Assembly: GCA_031431125.1 (NCBI GenBank)
Contig: JANPCX010000056.1
Location: 1 to 64,000, forward strand
Reading direction: 5' to 3'
DNA: 64,000 nt
Source: JANPCX01 sp031431125
Lineage (GTDB): Bacteria; Pseudomonadota; Gammaproteobacteria; Burkholderiales; Burkholderiaceae_C
Part shown: positions 25,424-33,753 of the stretch, piece by piece
How positions within the stretch are numbered: the first letter of the stretch is position 1
How the letters are laid out: the number at the start of each line of letters is the position of its first letter
Notes under the pieces: generated by a model
What the model was told of the DNA's origin: nothing
Database searches by the model: none
Seen by the model: only the letters and a program-made list of their open reading frames with translations
Position numbers and translations under genes: made by a program

Positions 25424-26373
25424 GGAGTCAGAGTGCTCTTGAAATAGTGGATGGTTTTCTCCAAACCCTCACTCAGTTTGATGCGCGGCGCCCACTCGAG
25501 CACCTCTTGGGCCAAAGTGATGTCGGGTTGCCTTTGCCGGGGATCGTCTTGGGGCAGAGGTTTGAGTGTCAGCTTGGAAGCGCTACCCACCATCTTCAAC
25601 ACGGTTTGCGCCAACTCAAGGATGGTGAACTCGTCTGGGTTGCCGAGATTGATCGGACCGGTCACGGTGGGCGGACTGGCCATCATGCTCACCAGCCCAT
25701 TCACGAGGTCGTCGACATAACAAAAACTGCGTGTCTGAGCACCATCCCCGTAGATGGTGATGTCTTGGCCACGCAGGGCTTGGACAATGAAGTTGCTCAC
25801 CACGCGGCCATCGTTGGGGTGCATACGCGGGCCGTAGGTATTGAAAATCCTGACTACCTTGATGTGAAGTTGGTGCTGTCGGTGGTAATCAAAAAAGAGG
25901 GTTTCTGCGCAGCGCTTGCCTTCGTCATAGCAGGACCGTATCCCGATGGGGTTGACGCGCCCCCAATAGTCTTCCCGCTGAGGGTGTACTTCTGGGTCTC
26001 CATAAACTTCGCTGGTTGACGCTTGGAGAATTTTCGCCTTGGTCCGCTTGGCCAAGCCCAGCATGTTGATCGCACCATGGACGCTGGTCTTGGTGGTTTG
26101 CACCGGATCCCGCTGGTAATGAATAGGGGACGCGGGGCAAGCCAAGTTATAGATTTCATCCACCTCGACGTAAAGCGGAAAGGTCACATCGTGACGCATC
26201 AGCTCAAAGTGTGGATTGCCCAAGAGGTGGGCTACGTTGTCGCGGGTACCGCTGTAGAAATTGTCAACACAAAGGACATCGCAGCCCTGCGCCAGAAGCC
26301 GCTCGCAAAGATGCGAGCCAACAAATCCGGCTCCCCCTGTGACCATGACCCGCTTTCGATTGGATATGCGCAA
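25420..26373 (-). CDS. UDP-glucuronate decarboxylase (UDP-xylose synthase)
   Basis: Extended short-chain dehydrogenase that converts UDP-glucuronate to UDP-xylose with bound NAD. Visible: VMVTGGAGFVGSHLCERLL (Rossmann GxxGxxG), ACPASPIHYQRDPVQTTKTS (UXS hallmark), STSEVYGDPEVHPQ, the catalytic YDEGK, and RIFNTYGPRMHPNDGRVVSN. I place the start at a TTG (26371-26373) preceded by GGGAAAGAAGAATTC, giving 317 residues; an ATG at 26346 gives 308. An ATG at 26526 would add ~50 residues with no homology. First gene of the UXS-GT2-GtrA-membrane protein operon. Confidence 0.88.
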   Translation of the reverse strand: MRISNRKRVMVTGGAGFVGSHLCERLLAQGCDVLCVDNFYSGTRDNVAHLLGNPHFELMRHDVTFPLYVEVDEIYNLACPASPIHYQRDPVQTTKTSVHGAINMLGLAKRTKAKILQASTSEVYGDPEVHPQREDYWGRVNPIGIRSCYDEGKRCAETLFFDYHRQHQLHIKVVRIFNTYGPRMHPNDGRVVSNFIVQALRGQDITIYGDGAQTRSFCYVDDLVNGLVSMMASPPTVTGPINLGNPDEFTILELAQTVLKMVGSASKLTLKPLPQDDPRQRQPDITLAQEVLEWAPRIKLSEGLEKTIHYFKSTLTP

Positions 26374-26717
26374 TTGAATTCTTCTTTCCCTGTGTTTGCC
26401 AGCTTGGATAACGTTTGACCCCGGCTTGGCTGAAAAGGATGATAGCGAGGTCGCGGGCAGCAGCCGGTTACTCGTGAGGCGTTTTGACCTCTTCACTCCG
26501 CGGTGCGGTCTATGGGGGCTCATCACGACGAAGGGCGAGCCAGCAACCCTGGTTGCTGTCAGTTCACAGTTGTGAACTAAAACGTGGCTCTGGCGTCAGG
26601 CGCACGCCGAGAGGGCTCTCAATCGGCCCAAGGCATGGCGGGGACCACCCGGTAGTCACGACGAACCCGCGATACCACTGGGGAGATCTACCGTTGTTGG
26701 GGCTGGCCTCGACGTGA
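26374..26717. promoter_or_regulatory. Intergenic region with two adjacent perfect palindromes
   Basis: A 344-bp gap between the UXS operon start and the end of the TraB/GumN gene. AGCAACC-ct-GGTTGCT (26543-26558) and AGTTCACA-gt-TGTGAACT (26562-26579) sit 3 bp apart. Neither is followed by a T-run, so operator function or an RNA structure is likelier than termination. The promoter for the glycan operon should be here. No credible gene seen. Confidence 0.5.
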
Positions 26718-27692
26718 TCAATCCACACAAACCCGTCGAACGTCGTGGCCCCGGGCTGCCAATCGGGCGGGTACACCGCCTTCTCCTGCCAAATGCAGCG
26801 CCCCAAGGGCGAAGAAAATGGGCTTCTGAGCAGCGCTTTGAAGCAGTTGGTCTATTTTTTCAGCTTGACTCGCATTGCGCTTGAAAACCGTCGCTTCGAG
26901 GTAGTCCCCGCTGTCGCCCAACATCCCAACCGATTCAAGCAAAGCCTCTTCATCACCTACCGCCGCATACTGAACCAACTTGAGCAGCATGTGACCGGAC
27001 TGACTGAGTTCATCTCGGCTGCTGAGCGTGGCCAATGCCGCTCCTATTTGTTGTGCATGCATGGGCGGGGTCATGGACCTGAAAAATGCGAATTGCTCTT
27101 GCGGCGTTTCCAAACTTGTCGTGGCTTTTCCCAAAAAGCGCGCCGCCATCATGATTTCTGTATCCAGGCCATGTTCCGACCATCCCACTTGGGCTTGGCG
27201 CAGCCGTGTTTGGCGAGCACTTAGATGCCTGATCACCTCGAAAGCATCAAGCGGCGCCAAACGGGTATCAGGATTGTGAGAAGTCACGCCGTAAACCCAT
27301 TGGTGCAATTGCTGCATTTGGGTGTCGGTCAGCAGCGGCAAAACTTGGGACATCGGCAAAGTGGACGGGCGGCCATCCATGTACTGGCGGCTTGAAATAG
27401 GGTCCGACTCAATCACCACGGTCGCCGATGCAGACAACAATTGTTTGGTGCAGCTGCCCAGTTGGACCGGCGCATTGGACGGGCTCAAGTGGCTGCTACC
27501 AAACAGGTAGGCGGTGTGGCCTTCGGCTGAGACCACCTTGTAAATGTAGTTGGCGGGCGTGAGTGACTGGGTCCCGGCTTGATTGACTGAACCCGAAGCA
27601 CTCGCTTCGCTGGTCAATGAGACAATCACAGCGCCCGCCGACAGCGCCACGAAGCACAACGACTGAAGTTGTTTGCGTACTGACAAAGACAT
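26718..27692 (-). CDS. TraB/GumN family protein
   Basis: A 324-residue secreted protein. A signal peptide covers residues 1-~36 (SLCFVALSAGAVIVSLTSEASAS). Family motifs follow: AYLFGSSHLSP (G..H near the N-terminus), VVIESDP, and FFALGALHLAGEGGVPARLAARGHDV at the C-terminus. TraB/GumN proteins are predicted metalloproteases or hydrolases of unknown substrate; in Xanthomonas gumN neighbours polysaccharide genes, and here the protein also flanks a glycan cassette. The ATG at 27690-27692 has GGAG 6 nt upstream and yields the signal peptide; an ATG 186 bp earlier would not. Confidence 0.85.
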   Translation of the reverse strand: MSLSVRKQLQSLCFVALSAGAVIVSLTSEASASGSVNQAGTQSLTPANYIYKVVSAEGHTAYLFGSSHLSPSNAPVQLGSCTKQLLSASATVVIESDPISSRQYMDGRPSTLPMSQVLPLLTDTQMQQLHQWVYGVTSHNPDTRLAPLDAFEVIRHLSARQTRLRQAQVGWSEHGLDTEIMMAARFLGKATTSLETPQEQFAFFRSMTPPMHAQQIGAALATLSSRDELSQSGHMLLKLVQYAAVGDEEALLESVGMLGDSGDYLEATVFKRNASQAEKIDQLLQSAAQKPIFFALGALHLAGEGGVPARLAARGHDVRRVCVD

Positions 27693-27931
27693 CGCAATCT
27701 CCCTTCGCAGTGCTTGCCAAGACTGAGCTGTTCCTGGCATGTCCATTGAAGCCGCGAGCGTCGGCATGTGTTCCCTGGAAAAACAGCCCTTTTCAGGGTC
27801 AACCCATTCTTTCACTGCATCTTGGTGCAGTTCTTTCGTGTAACAAAGGGAGTGGCCCGGTTTGTCGCACTTCGTCACAGAACACCGGTTAGTCTTGCAC
27901 TACAAAGTTGCAGCTTGCTGATTTTTGACCC

Positions 27932-28705
27932 ATGTTTGAATCCACCATCCCCCAAGGCCAGCCCGAGTTAATGCGGGCCAGCAGCTATGTGCGCTATCTC
28001 GACGAGATGGACGAGGGCCCCTGGACTGAGCACGGCATCGTGCTGGGCACGCGCTTGAGCGGACTCAGCCCTTCTTTGCAGGCCGACTTGCTGCGATATG
28101 AAGACAAGCGCTGGGTCGGCGATTCGCTGGACGTCCTCGAAATCATGGCGGCCAGCGTGCGCCATGCGAGCCGGGTCACCATCCACTGCCGCTCGCAAGA
28201 CAAAGCGGTGCCATTGACCGTTTTCCCTCAACAGCATTGGGTGCACTGCCCTTTGTCGTTGGAAACCTTGGACGCGGACAGCTTGGCCAAACTCGCCGTG
28301 CTGCATGTAGAGCCTGCAATCTTGCAACCGCCGGGCGCGCAAGAGCGCGGCATCGGCATCGTCGGCGAATTCGAACACCACTATTCCTTGGCCCCGTGGC
28401 TGTGGGCACTGGCCTGGTACGGCGGACGATGTGAGCTGCTGCCGGAAATCGCCGGGTCTGCCGCCTACCGCGTGGGTCCGAGCACCGAGTGGGAACGTTT
28501 CCCGATGCAGAGCAGCGTCAAAGAAGCGGTCCAGCGCATGCGCGCCGGCAGCGTGAATTTGCGTGAATTGATGTTGTGGCCCGGCTTGTCACGCGAGCTG
28601 GCCATACGACTGCTCAATGCCCTGTATTTGCAAGGCGGCCTCATCGTCAGCCGCACCCACCGTGATGCGTCCAATGAATCGTGGTTTGGGGGTTTGGGGC
28701 GGTGA
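27932..28705 (+). CDS. Hypothetical protein with a winged-helix-like C-terminus
   Basis: A 257-residue soluble protein I do not recognise. It begins MFESTIPQGQPELMRASSYVRYLDEM. The last ~55 residues (VNLRELMLWPGLSRELAIRL, then LYLQGGLIVSRTH) look like a helix-turn-helix with a short wing, so nucleic-acid or partner binding is possible. Middle segments such as EHHYSLAPWLWALAWYGGRC are hydrophobic but not clearly membrane-spanning. It lies between the divergent TraB/GumN gene and the convergent uup gene and has no operon partner. Confidence 0.72.
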   Translation: MFESTIPQGQPELMRASSYVRYLDEMDEGPWTEHGIVLGTRLSGLSPSLQADLLRYEDKRWVGDSLDVLEIMAASVRHASRVTIHCRSQDKAVPLTVFPQQHWVHCPLSLETLDADSLAKLAVLHVEPAILQPPGAQERGIGIVGEFEHHYSLAPWLWALAWYGGRCELLPEIAGSAAYRVGPSTEWERFPMQSSVKEAVQRMRAGSVNLRELMLWPGLSRELAIRLLNALYLQGGLIVSRTHRDASNESWFGGLGR

Positions 28706-28716
28706 GATTGAACAGC

Positions 28717-30621
28717 TCAGCCCTGCAGCGCCTCTAAGCGCTCGAGCGCAGCAAGTAACTCGTCGTCAATTTGCACCACACGGGCTTGTGACTCAGCGGC
28801 CTTCTTCGGGTCGCTGCTGTAGACGGCACCGTCAGCGAGCAAGGCGTTGAGCGCGGCCTGTTCAGCTTCCAGGGCTTGCATCTTGGCGGGCAAAGCGTCG
28901 AGCTCGCGCTGTTCTTTGTAGCTGAGTTTGCGCGGTTTGGCGCTGGCAGGTGCAGGGGCAACCGCGTTTGTTTTGCCCGGCTTGCTGCTGTCCTTGCTGG
29001 CCTCTTTGGCGGCTTCTTTGCTGGCTTTATTGCGCAAACTTGTCGCGCGTGCACGCTGCGCCTTCCAATCTTCGTACCCGCCTTCGTACTCACGCCAAAA
29101 CCCGGGGGTTTCTTCGCCTTCCCAGGCGATGGTGCTGGTGACCACGTTGTCGAGAAAACGGCGGTCGTGGCTGACCAGAAACACCGTGCCGGGGTAGTTC
29201 TGCAGCAACTCTTCCAGCAACTCCAGGGTGTCAATGTCGAGGTCGTTGGTGGGTTCGTCCAGCACCAGCACGTTGGCGGGCAATGCAAAGAGGCGGGCCA
29301 ACAGCACGCGGTTGCGTTCGCCGCCGCTCAAGGTGCGCACCGGCGAGTTGGCGCGCTCTGGCGAAAACAAGAAGTCGTTCAAATAACTCATCACGTGGCG
29401 GCGTGAGCCGTTGAACTCCACCCACTCGCTCCCGGGGCTGATGGTGTCGGCCAAGGTGGCGTCCAGGTTCAGGGTGCTGCGCATTTGGTCGAAGTAGGCA
29501 ACGTCGATCTTGCTGCCCAGGCGCACGTGGCCTGAGGTCGGCTCCAGCTGGCCAAGGATGAGCTTGAGCAAGGTGGTTTTGCCTGCGCCATTGGGGCCGA
29601 TCAAACCCACTTTGTCGCCGCGCAAAATGGTGCCGGTGAAATTGTTGACGATGGTTTTGTCGCCAAAGCGCATGGTCACATCACGCAGCTCACCGACGAT
29701 CTTGCCGCTGGGCGCGCCGGAATCAATCTCCAGGCGCACTTGCCCGAGTGAGTCTCGTCGCTTTTGACGCTGATCACGCAGCACCTCCAAGCGCTGAATG
29801 CGGGCCACGCTGCGGGTGCGGCGGGCTTCCACGCCTCTGCGTATCCACACCTCTTCTTGCGCCAGCAGTTTGTCGGCGCGGGCATTGGCCAGGGCATCGG
29901 AAGCCAACTGCTCTTCTTTGAAAAATTCGTAGGCGCTGAAATTGCCAGGGTAGCTGCGGATGATGCCGCGGTCTAACTCGATGATGCGGGTGGCCACGCC
30001 GTCCAGAAATGCGCGGTCGTGGGTGATGAGCATGATGCTGCCCTTGAAACCGCAAAGCAGCTCTTCCAGCCAGGCGATGGAATCTAAATCCAAGTGGTTG
30101 GTGGGCTCGTCCAGCAACAGCACATCGGGCACCGCCACCAGGGCTTGCGCCAGGGCCACACGTTTTTTCATGCCCCCGGAGAGTTCGCTGATGTCGCGTG
30201 TGCCATCCAGGTGCAATTGCGCCAGCGTGGTGTCCACCCGCTGCTCCCAGTTCCAGGCGTCCAGCGCTTCAATGCGGGTTTGCAGAGCATCCAAATCGAC
30301 GCCGTCGGCATGTTCTTCATAGGCCTGGCGCACGGCTTTGGCTTCGGCCACACCCTCGCTCACGGCTTCAAACACGGTGTGGCCGGGCTCAAAAACTGGC
30401 TCTTGCGGCACATAACAAATGCGCACGCCTTGGGTCATTTGCAGCAGACCGTCGTCGAGTTTTTCCAGTCCGGCGATGATTTTCAACATCGACGACTTGC
30501 CAGCGCCGTTTCGGCCTATCAGCCCCAGGCGTTCGCCAGCCTCCAGCGAAAACGCCGCGTTGTCGAGCAGGGCCACATGGCCGAAAGCCAGGTGGGCGTT
30601 GGAAAGGGATAAGACAGCCAT
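28717..30621 (-). CDS. uup: ABC-F ATPase Uup
   Basis: A 634-residue soluble ABC-F protein with two ATPase domains. Walker A: LIGRNGAGKSS (domain 1) and LIGPNGAGKTT (domain 2). Signatures: LSGGMKKRVALAQAL and LSGGERNRVLLARLF; Walker B: VLLLDEPTNHLDL and VLVLDEPTNDLDI. A linker with basic/coiled character separates the domains, and a C-terminal ~80-residue charged coiled coil (SYKEQRELDALPAKM) is the DNA-binding Uup tail, which separates it from EttA/YheS. Uup acts on ribosomes and affects genome stability. Start at 30619-30621 (MAVLSLSNAHLAFG) fits the family. Confidence 0.93.
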   Translation of the reverse strand: MAVLSLSNAHLAFGHVALLDNAAFSLEAGERLGLIGRNGAGKSSMLKIIAGLEKLDDGLLQMTQGVRICYVPQEPVFEPGHTVFEAVSEGVAEAKAVRQAYEEHADGVDLDALQTRIEALDAWNWEQRVDTTLAQLHLDGTRDISELSGGMKKRVALAQALVAVPDVLLLDEPTNHLDLDSIAWLEELLCGFKGSIMLITHDRAFLDGVATRIIELDRGIIRSYPGNFSAYEFFKEEQLASDALANARADKLLAQEEVWIRRGVEARRTRSVARIQRLEVLRDQRQKRRDSLGQVRLEIDSGAPSGKIVGELRDVTMRFGDKTIVNNFTGTILRGDKVGLIGPNGAGKTTLLKLILGQLEPTSGHVRLGSKIDVAYFDQMRSTLNLDATLADTISPGSEWVEFNGSRRHVMSYLNDFLFSPERANSPVRTLSGGERNRVLLARLFALPANVLVLDEPTNDLDIDTLELLEELLQNYPGTVFLVSHDRRFLDNVVTSTIAWEGEETPGFWREYEGGYEDWKAQRARATSLRNKASKEAAKEASKDSSKPGKTNAVAPAPASAKPRKLSYKEQRELDALPAKMQALEAEQAALNALLADGAVYSSDPKKAAESQARVVQIDDELLAALERLEALQG

Positions 30622-30732
30622 GGGATCTCGATGCGCCAAACAGCGCTGAGAGACAGCGCCGCCGTGCTGGCGAAGTAAGTGATACGCGGGAGGCGCGTTT
30701 TCGGAAACGGGATTATCCCAGGCTGGCATCGC

Positions 30733-30833
30733 GTCATTCCCGCGAAGGCGGGAATCCACGCGGCGGTGGGCTATGAAGCTGTACCTGCGATGTGTGCGGG
30801 GCATCCCTGGATTCCCGCCTTCGCGGGAATGAC
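30733..30833. repeat. dRS3/NIME-like palindromic repeat pair
   Basis: Inverted arms at 30733-30758 and 30808-30833, each containing ATTCCCGC-N-GCGGGAAT; the core ATTCCC-N8-GGGAAT exactly matches the Neisseria dRS3 consensus. The spacer is about 49 bp. Same family and near-identical architecture as 10990-11087. It sits in the 257-bp gap between gshB and uup and could fold strongly in the transcript. Confidence 0.85.
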
Positions 30834-30878
30834 GGGGGGTGATGGGCCGCGCAACCCCTCACTTGGAATCACACCTCC

Positions 30879-31838
30879 TCAAGCAGCGAGTTTTTTCTCC
30901 AGCGCATCCACAAAAGTCGCCGCCACATCCACCCCGGCTTGTTGGGTGATTTCCTGGAAACAGGTCGGGCTGGTGACGTTGATTTCGGTCAGGCAGTCGC
31001 CAATCACGTCCAGTCCCACCAACAGCAAGCCGCGTGCGGCCAGCACGGGGCCGAGGCTGTTCGCAATCTCCCAATCGCGTGGGCTCAAGGGCTGGGCCAC
31101 GCCTTTGCCGCCGGCGGCCAAGTTGCCGCGAATCTCCAAGCCTTGGGGAATGCGGGCCAGCGAAAAGGGCACAGGCACACCATCAATCACCAAGATGCGT
31201 TTGTCGCCCTGGCTGATCTCGGGCAGGTAACGCTGAACCATCACGGTCTGCAGCCCGCCTTGGTTCAGGGTCTCGGTGATGCTGCCCAGGTTCAGCCCAT
31301 CGGGGCCTACGCGAAAAATGCCTTTGCCGCCCATGCCGTCGAGCGGTTTCAAGATGATGTCGTGGTGCTCGGCGTGGAAACGCACGATGTCGGCCGCATC
31401 ACGCGTGACCAAGGTGGGGCCGATGAACTGGGGGAACTCGAGTATCGACAACTTTTCGGGATGGTCGCGCAGCGCCTGCGGCGAGTTGAACACCCTGGCC
31501 CCTTCGCGCTCGGCTTGACTGAGCAGGTGGGTGGCGTAGAAGTACTCGCTGTCGAAGGGCGGGTCCTTGCGCATCAGCACGGCGTCGACATCCGCCAAGG
31601 CGATGGGGATTTCGTTGGGCGCTTGTTGCTTGGCAACGAACCAATCGTCCAACAATCCAGTCAGTGTGATCTCACGCACGAAGGCCGTAACGCGCCCATC
31701 CCGCTTCCACATCACATCTTTGGGCTCGCAAGCCACAAGCGTGTGGCCACGTTGTGAGGCCTCGCGCATCATGGCGAAGGTGGAGTCTTTGTAAGGCTTG
31801 AAGGACTCGAGCGGGTCGGCGATGAAAAGAAGTTTCAT
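30879..31838 (-). CDS. gshB: Glutathione synthetase
   Basis: ATP-grasp enzyme joining gamma-glutamylcysteine and glycine. The 319 residues match the proteobacterial enzyme. Visible: LLFIADPLESFKPYKDSTFAM at the N-terminus, ALRDHPEKLSILEFPQFIGPT, ILKPLDGMGGKGIFRV (glycine-rich ATP loop), QRYLPEISQGDKRILVIDG, and RGNLAAGGKG near the active site. It is 17 bp downstream of benE on the minus strand. gshA is not in the window. Confidence 0.96.
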   Translation of the reverse strand: MKLLFIADPLESFKPYKDSTFAMMREASQRGHTLVACEPKDVMWKRDGRVTAFVREITLTGLLDDWFVAKQQAPNEIPIALADVDAVLMRKDPPFDSEYFYATHLLSQAEREGARVFNSPQALRDHPEKLSILEFPQFIGPTLVTRDAADIVRFHAEHHDIILKPLDGMGGKGIFRVGPDGLNLGSITETLNQGGLQTVMVQRYLPEISQGDKRILVIDGVPVPFSLARIPQGLEIRGNLAAGGKGVAQPLSPRDWEIANSLGPVLAARGLLLVGLDVIGDCLTEINVTSPTCFQEITQQAGVDVAATFVDALEKKLAA

Positions 31839-31855
31839 GAACGTTCAATGTGAAT

Positions 31856-33082
31856 TCAGCGGGCCGAGGAAGAGGCTGTGGGCCGCCACTGTTGCACAAA
31901 TAGCGCGAGTGCGCCCGCCACGACACCCCAGAAAGCCGAGGCGATGCCCCAGAGGCTGACGCCGCTCAGGGTGACCAAAAAAGTGATGAGGGCAGCTTCG
32001 CGCGTGGTTTCTTCTTTCAAGGCCGAGGCCAAACCACTGCCTATGGTGCCGAGCAAAGCCAAACCGGCAATGGCGACCACCAGCTCACGCGGGAAGGCGG
32101 TGAGCACGCCGGTGACGGCTGCACCAAAAAGGCCAATCACCACGTAGATCAGCCCGCAGCTCACAGCGGCGGTGTAGCGCTTGGCTGGGTCTTCATGGGC
32201 TTCGCGGCCCATGCAAATGGCGGCGGTGATGGCGGACAAATTGAGTGCGAAAGCACCAAACGGTGCCAACACCAAGGTGGCCAGCCCCGTGAGCGTGATG
32301 ATTTTTGACAGCGGCATCTCGTAGCCCGCCGCTTTGATGGCGGCCACACCCGGCAAGTTTTGTGAGGCCATGGTCACCACAAACAGCGGCAGGGCCAGGC
32401 TGATGAGGGCGCTGACGCTGAACTCAGGCATCACGAACACGGGGGCAGTCAAGGACCACTGAACCGCGTTCAACTGCAACTGCCCCCTGAAGGCAACCAG
32501 CACCGTGGCCAAGAGCAAGACCACAGGCACCGCATAACGCGGCCACAAGCGCCTGCCGAGCAAATAGCTGCACAGCATCAGCAGCACCAAACTCCAGTCC
32601 GACTTCAGTGCCACAAAAGCATCCAGGCCAAAACGCCCGAGCACACCGGCCAACAAGGCCGAGGCGATGGACATGGGAATGCGGCCCATCAAACGTTCAA
32701 ACCAACCCGTGATACCAAAGAGCGTGATCAACAGCGCGCACACCATGAAGGCGCCCACGGCCTGCGCCATCGTGAAGGCCTGGCCGTCGCTGCTTGCGGC
32801 CATGGCTGCGGTGGCCAGCACCGCTGCGCCGGGTGTGCTCCAGGCCACCATCACCGGCTTCTTCAACCACAGCGAAGGCAGTGCGGAACACAGGCCCATG
32901 CCCAGCCCCAAGGCCCACATCCAGGAGCTGATTTGCGCCGGCGTCGCGCCCAAACTGGTGGCCGCTTGAAATACGATGGCCACCGAGCTGGTGAAACCGA
33001 CCAGCACCGCGACAAACCCTGCCGTGCCGGCTTGGACGGACCAATCTTTGAAGAAACTCACAGTGAATCCAGACGGTGGCAC
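31856..33082 (-). CDS. benE: BenE family benzoate/H+ symporter-like transporter
   Basis: A 408-residue membrane protein with about twelve hydrophobic segments. AGFVAVLVGFTSSVAIVFQA at the N-terminus and MASQNLPGVAAIKAAGYEMP in the middle are hallmarks of BenE. BenE proteins import benzoate with protons, but no benzoate catabolic genes are nearby, so the substrate may differ. It is the first gene of a benE-gshB unit and divergent from the DUF3617 gene. Confidence 0.88.
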   Translation of the reverse strand: MPPSGFTVSFFKDWSVQAGTAGFVAVLVGFTSSVAIVFQAATSLGATPAQISSWMWALGLGMGLCSALPSLWLKKPVMVAWSTPGAAVLATAAMAASSDGQAFTMAQAVGAFMVCALLITLFGITGWFERLMGRIPMSIASALLAGVLGRFGLDAFVALKSDWSLVLLMLCSYLLGRRLWPRYAVPVVLLLATVLVAFRGQLQLNAVQWSLTAPVFVMPEFSVSALISLALPLFVVTMASQNLPGVAAIKAAGYEMPLSKIITLTGLATLVLAPFGAFALNLSAITAAICMGREAHEDPAKRYTAAVSCGLIYVVIGLFGAAVTGVLTAFPRELVVAIAGLALLGTIGSGLASALKEETTREAALITFLVTLSGVSLWGIASAFWGVVAGALALFVQQWRPTASSSAR

Positions 33083-33170
33083 AAGGTGGCAGAGGATAGC
33101 CTTTATGGCGAGAATCCGTGGTCGAGCGCTGCTATGCTGGACCGCTCAAACGATTGCAAGGAGTTTTCCC

Positions 33171-33746
33171 ATGCTCACACGCTTGTTGTCCACTGCTGTC
33201 TTGGCCATCCCACTGAACTTGCTGTTCGCTGCGGGGGCGCAAGCCCAGCTTCAAACCCAGATGCAAGCCGGGCTGTGGGAGACCACCATGCAAATGAAGT
33301 CACAAAGTGGTGAGATGGAAAAGGCCATGGCCCAGGCTCAGGCCGCCATGGCCAAGATGACGCCCGAACAGCGCAAACAAATGGACGCCATGATGGCGAA
33401 AAACGGCATCGCCATGGGCGGGGCACCGAACACCGTTCGGATCTGCATCACGCCTGAACAAGCAGCACTGCGGCAAGTACCCACCCGAGATGGGTGTACC
33501 CACACCATGCAGCACAGCGGCAACAGCACCCGCATGCAGTTCAGTTGCGCGGGCAACCCGCCTTCCACGGGTGAAGGGCAATTCACGTTGCTCGGACCCA
33601 GAGCCTATGAAGGCGAGTTCATTTTCACCACACAGCGCAAAGGCAAACCCGAGGTGATGCAAACGACACAGTCCGGAAAGTGGCTCTCTGCCGACTGTGG
33701 CGCCATCAAGCCCATGGCCACGCCGCCGGCGAGCAAATCCAAATAG
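33171..33746 (+). CDS. DUF3617 family secreted protein
   Basis: A 191-residue protein with a signal peptide (LLSTAVLAIPLNLLFAAGAQ, cleavage near AQA). The mature part begins QMQAGLWETTMQMKSQSG, the 'GLWE' start typical of DUF3617, followed by a Met/Gln-rich helix (TPEQRKQMDAMMAKNGI), RICITPEQA, and several Cys (DGCTHTMQHSG, FSCAG, SADCG) that may form disulfides. Role unknown; periplasmic. The ATG at 33171 has CAAGGAG 7 nt upstream and gives the signal peptide. Confidence 0.85.
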   Translation: MLTRLLSTAVLAIPLNLLFAAGAQAQLQTQMQAGLWETTMQMKSQSGEMEKAMAQAQAAMAKMTPEQRKQMDAMMAKNGIAMGGAPNTVRICITPEQAALRQVPTRDGCTHTMQHSGNSTRMQFSCAGNPPSTGEGQFTLLGPRAYEGEFIFTTQRKGKPEVMQTTQSGKWLSADCGAIKPMATPPASKSK

Positions 33747-33753
33747 AGACTCC

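Noticed and set aside
26564..26806. 80-codon minus-strand frame overlapping the TraB/GumN 3' end
   Set aside because: No ribosome site or homology, and it overlaps a conserved C-terminus.
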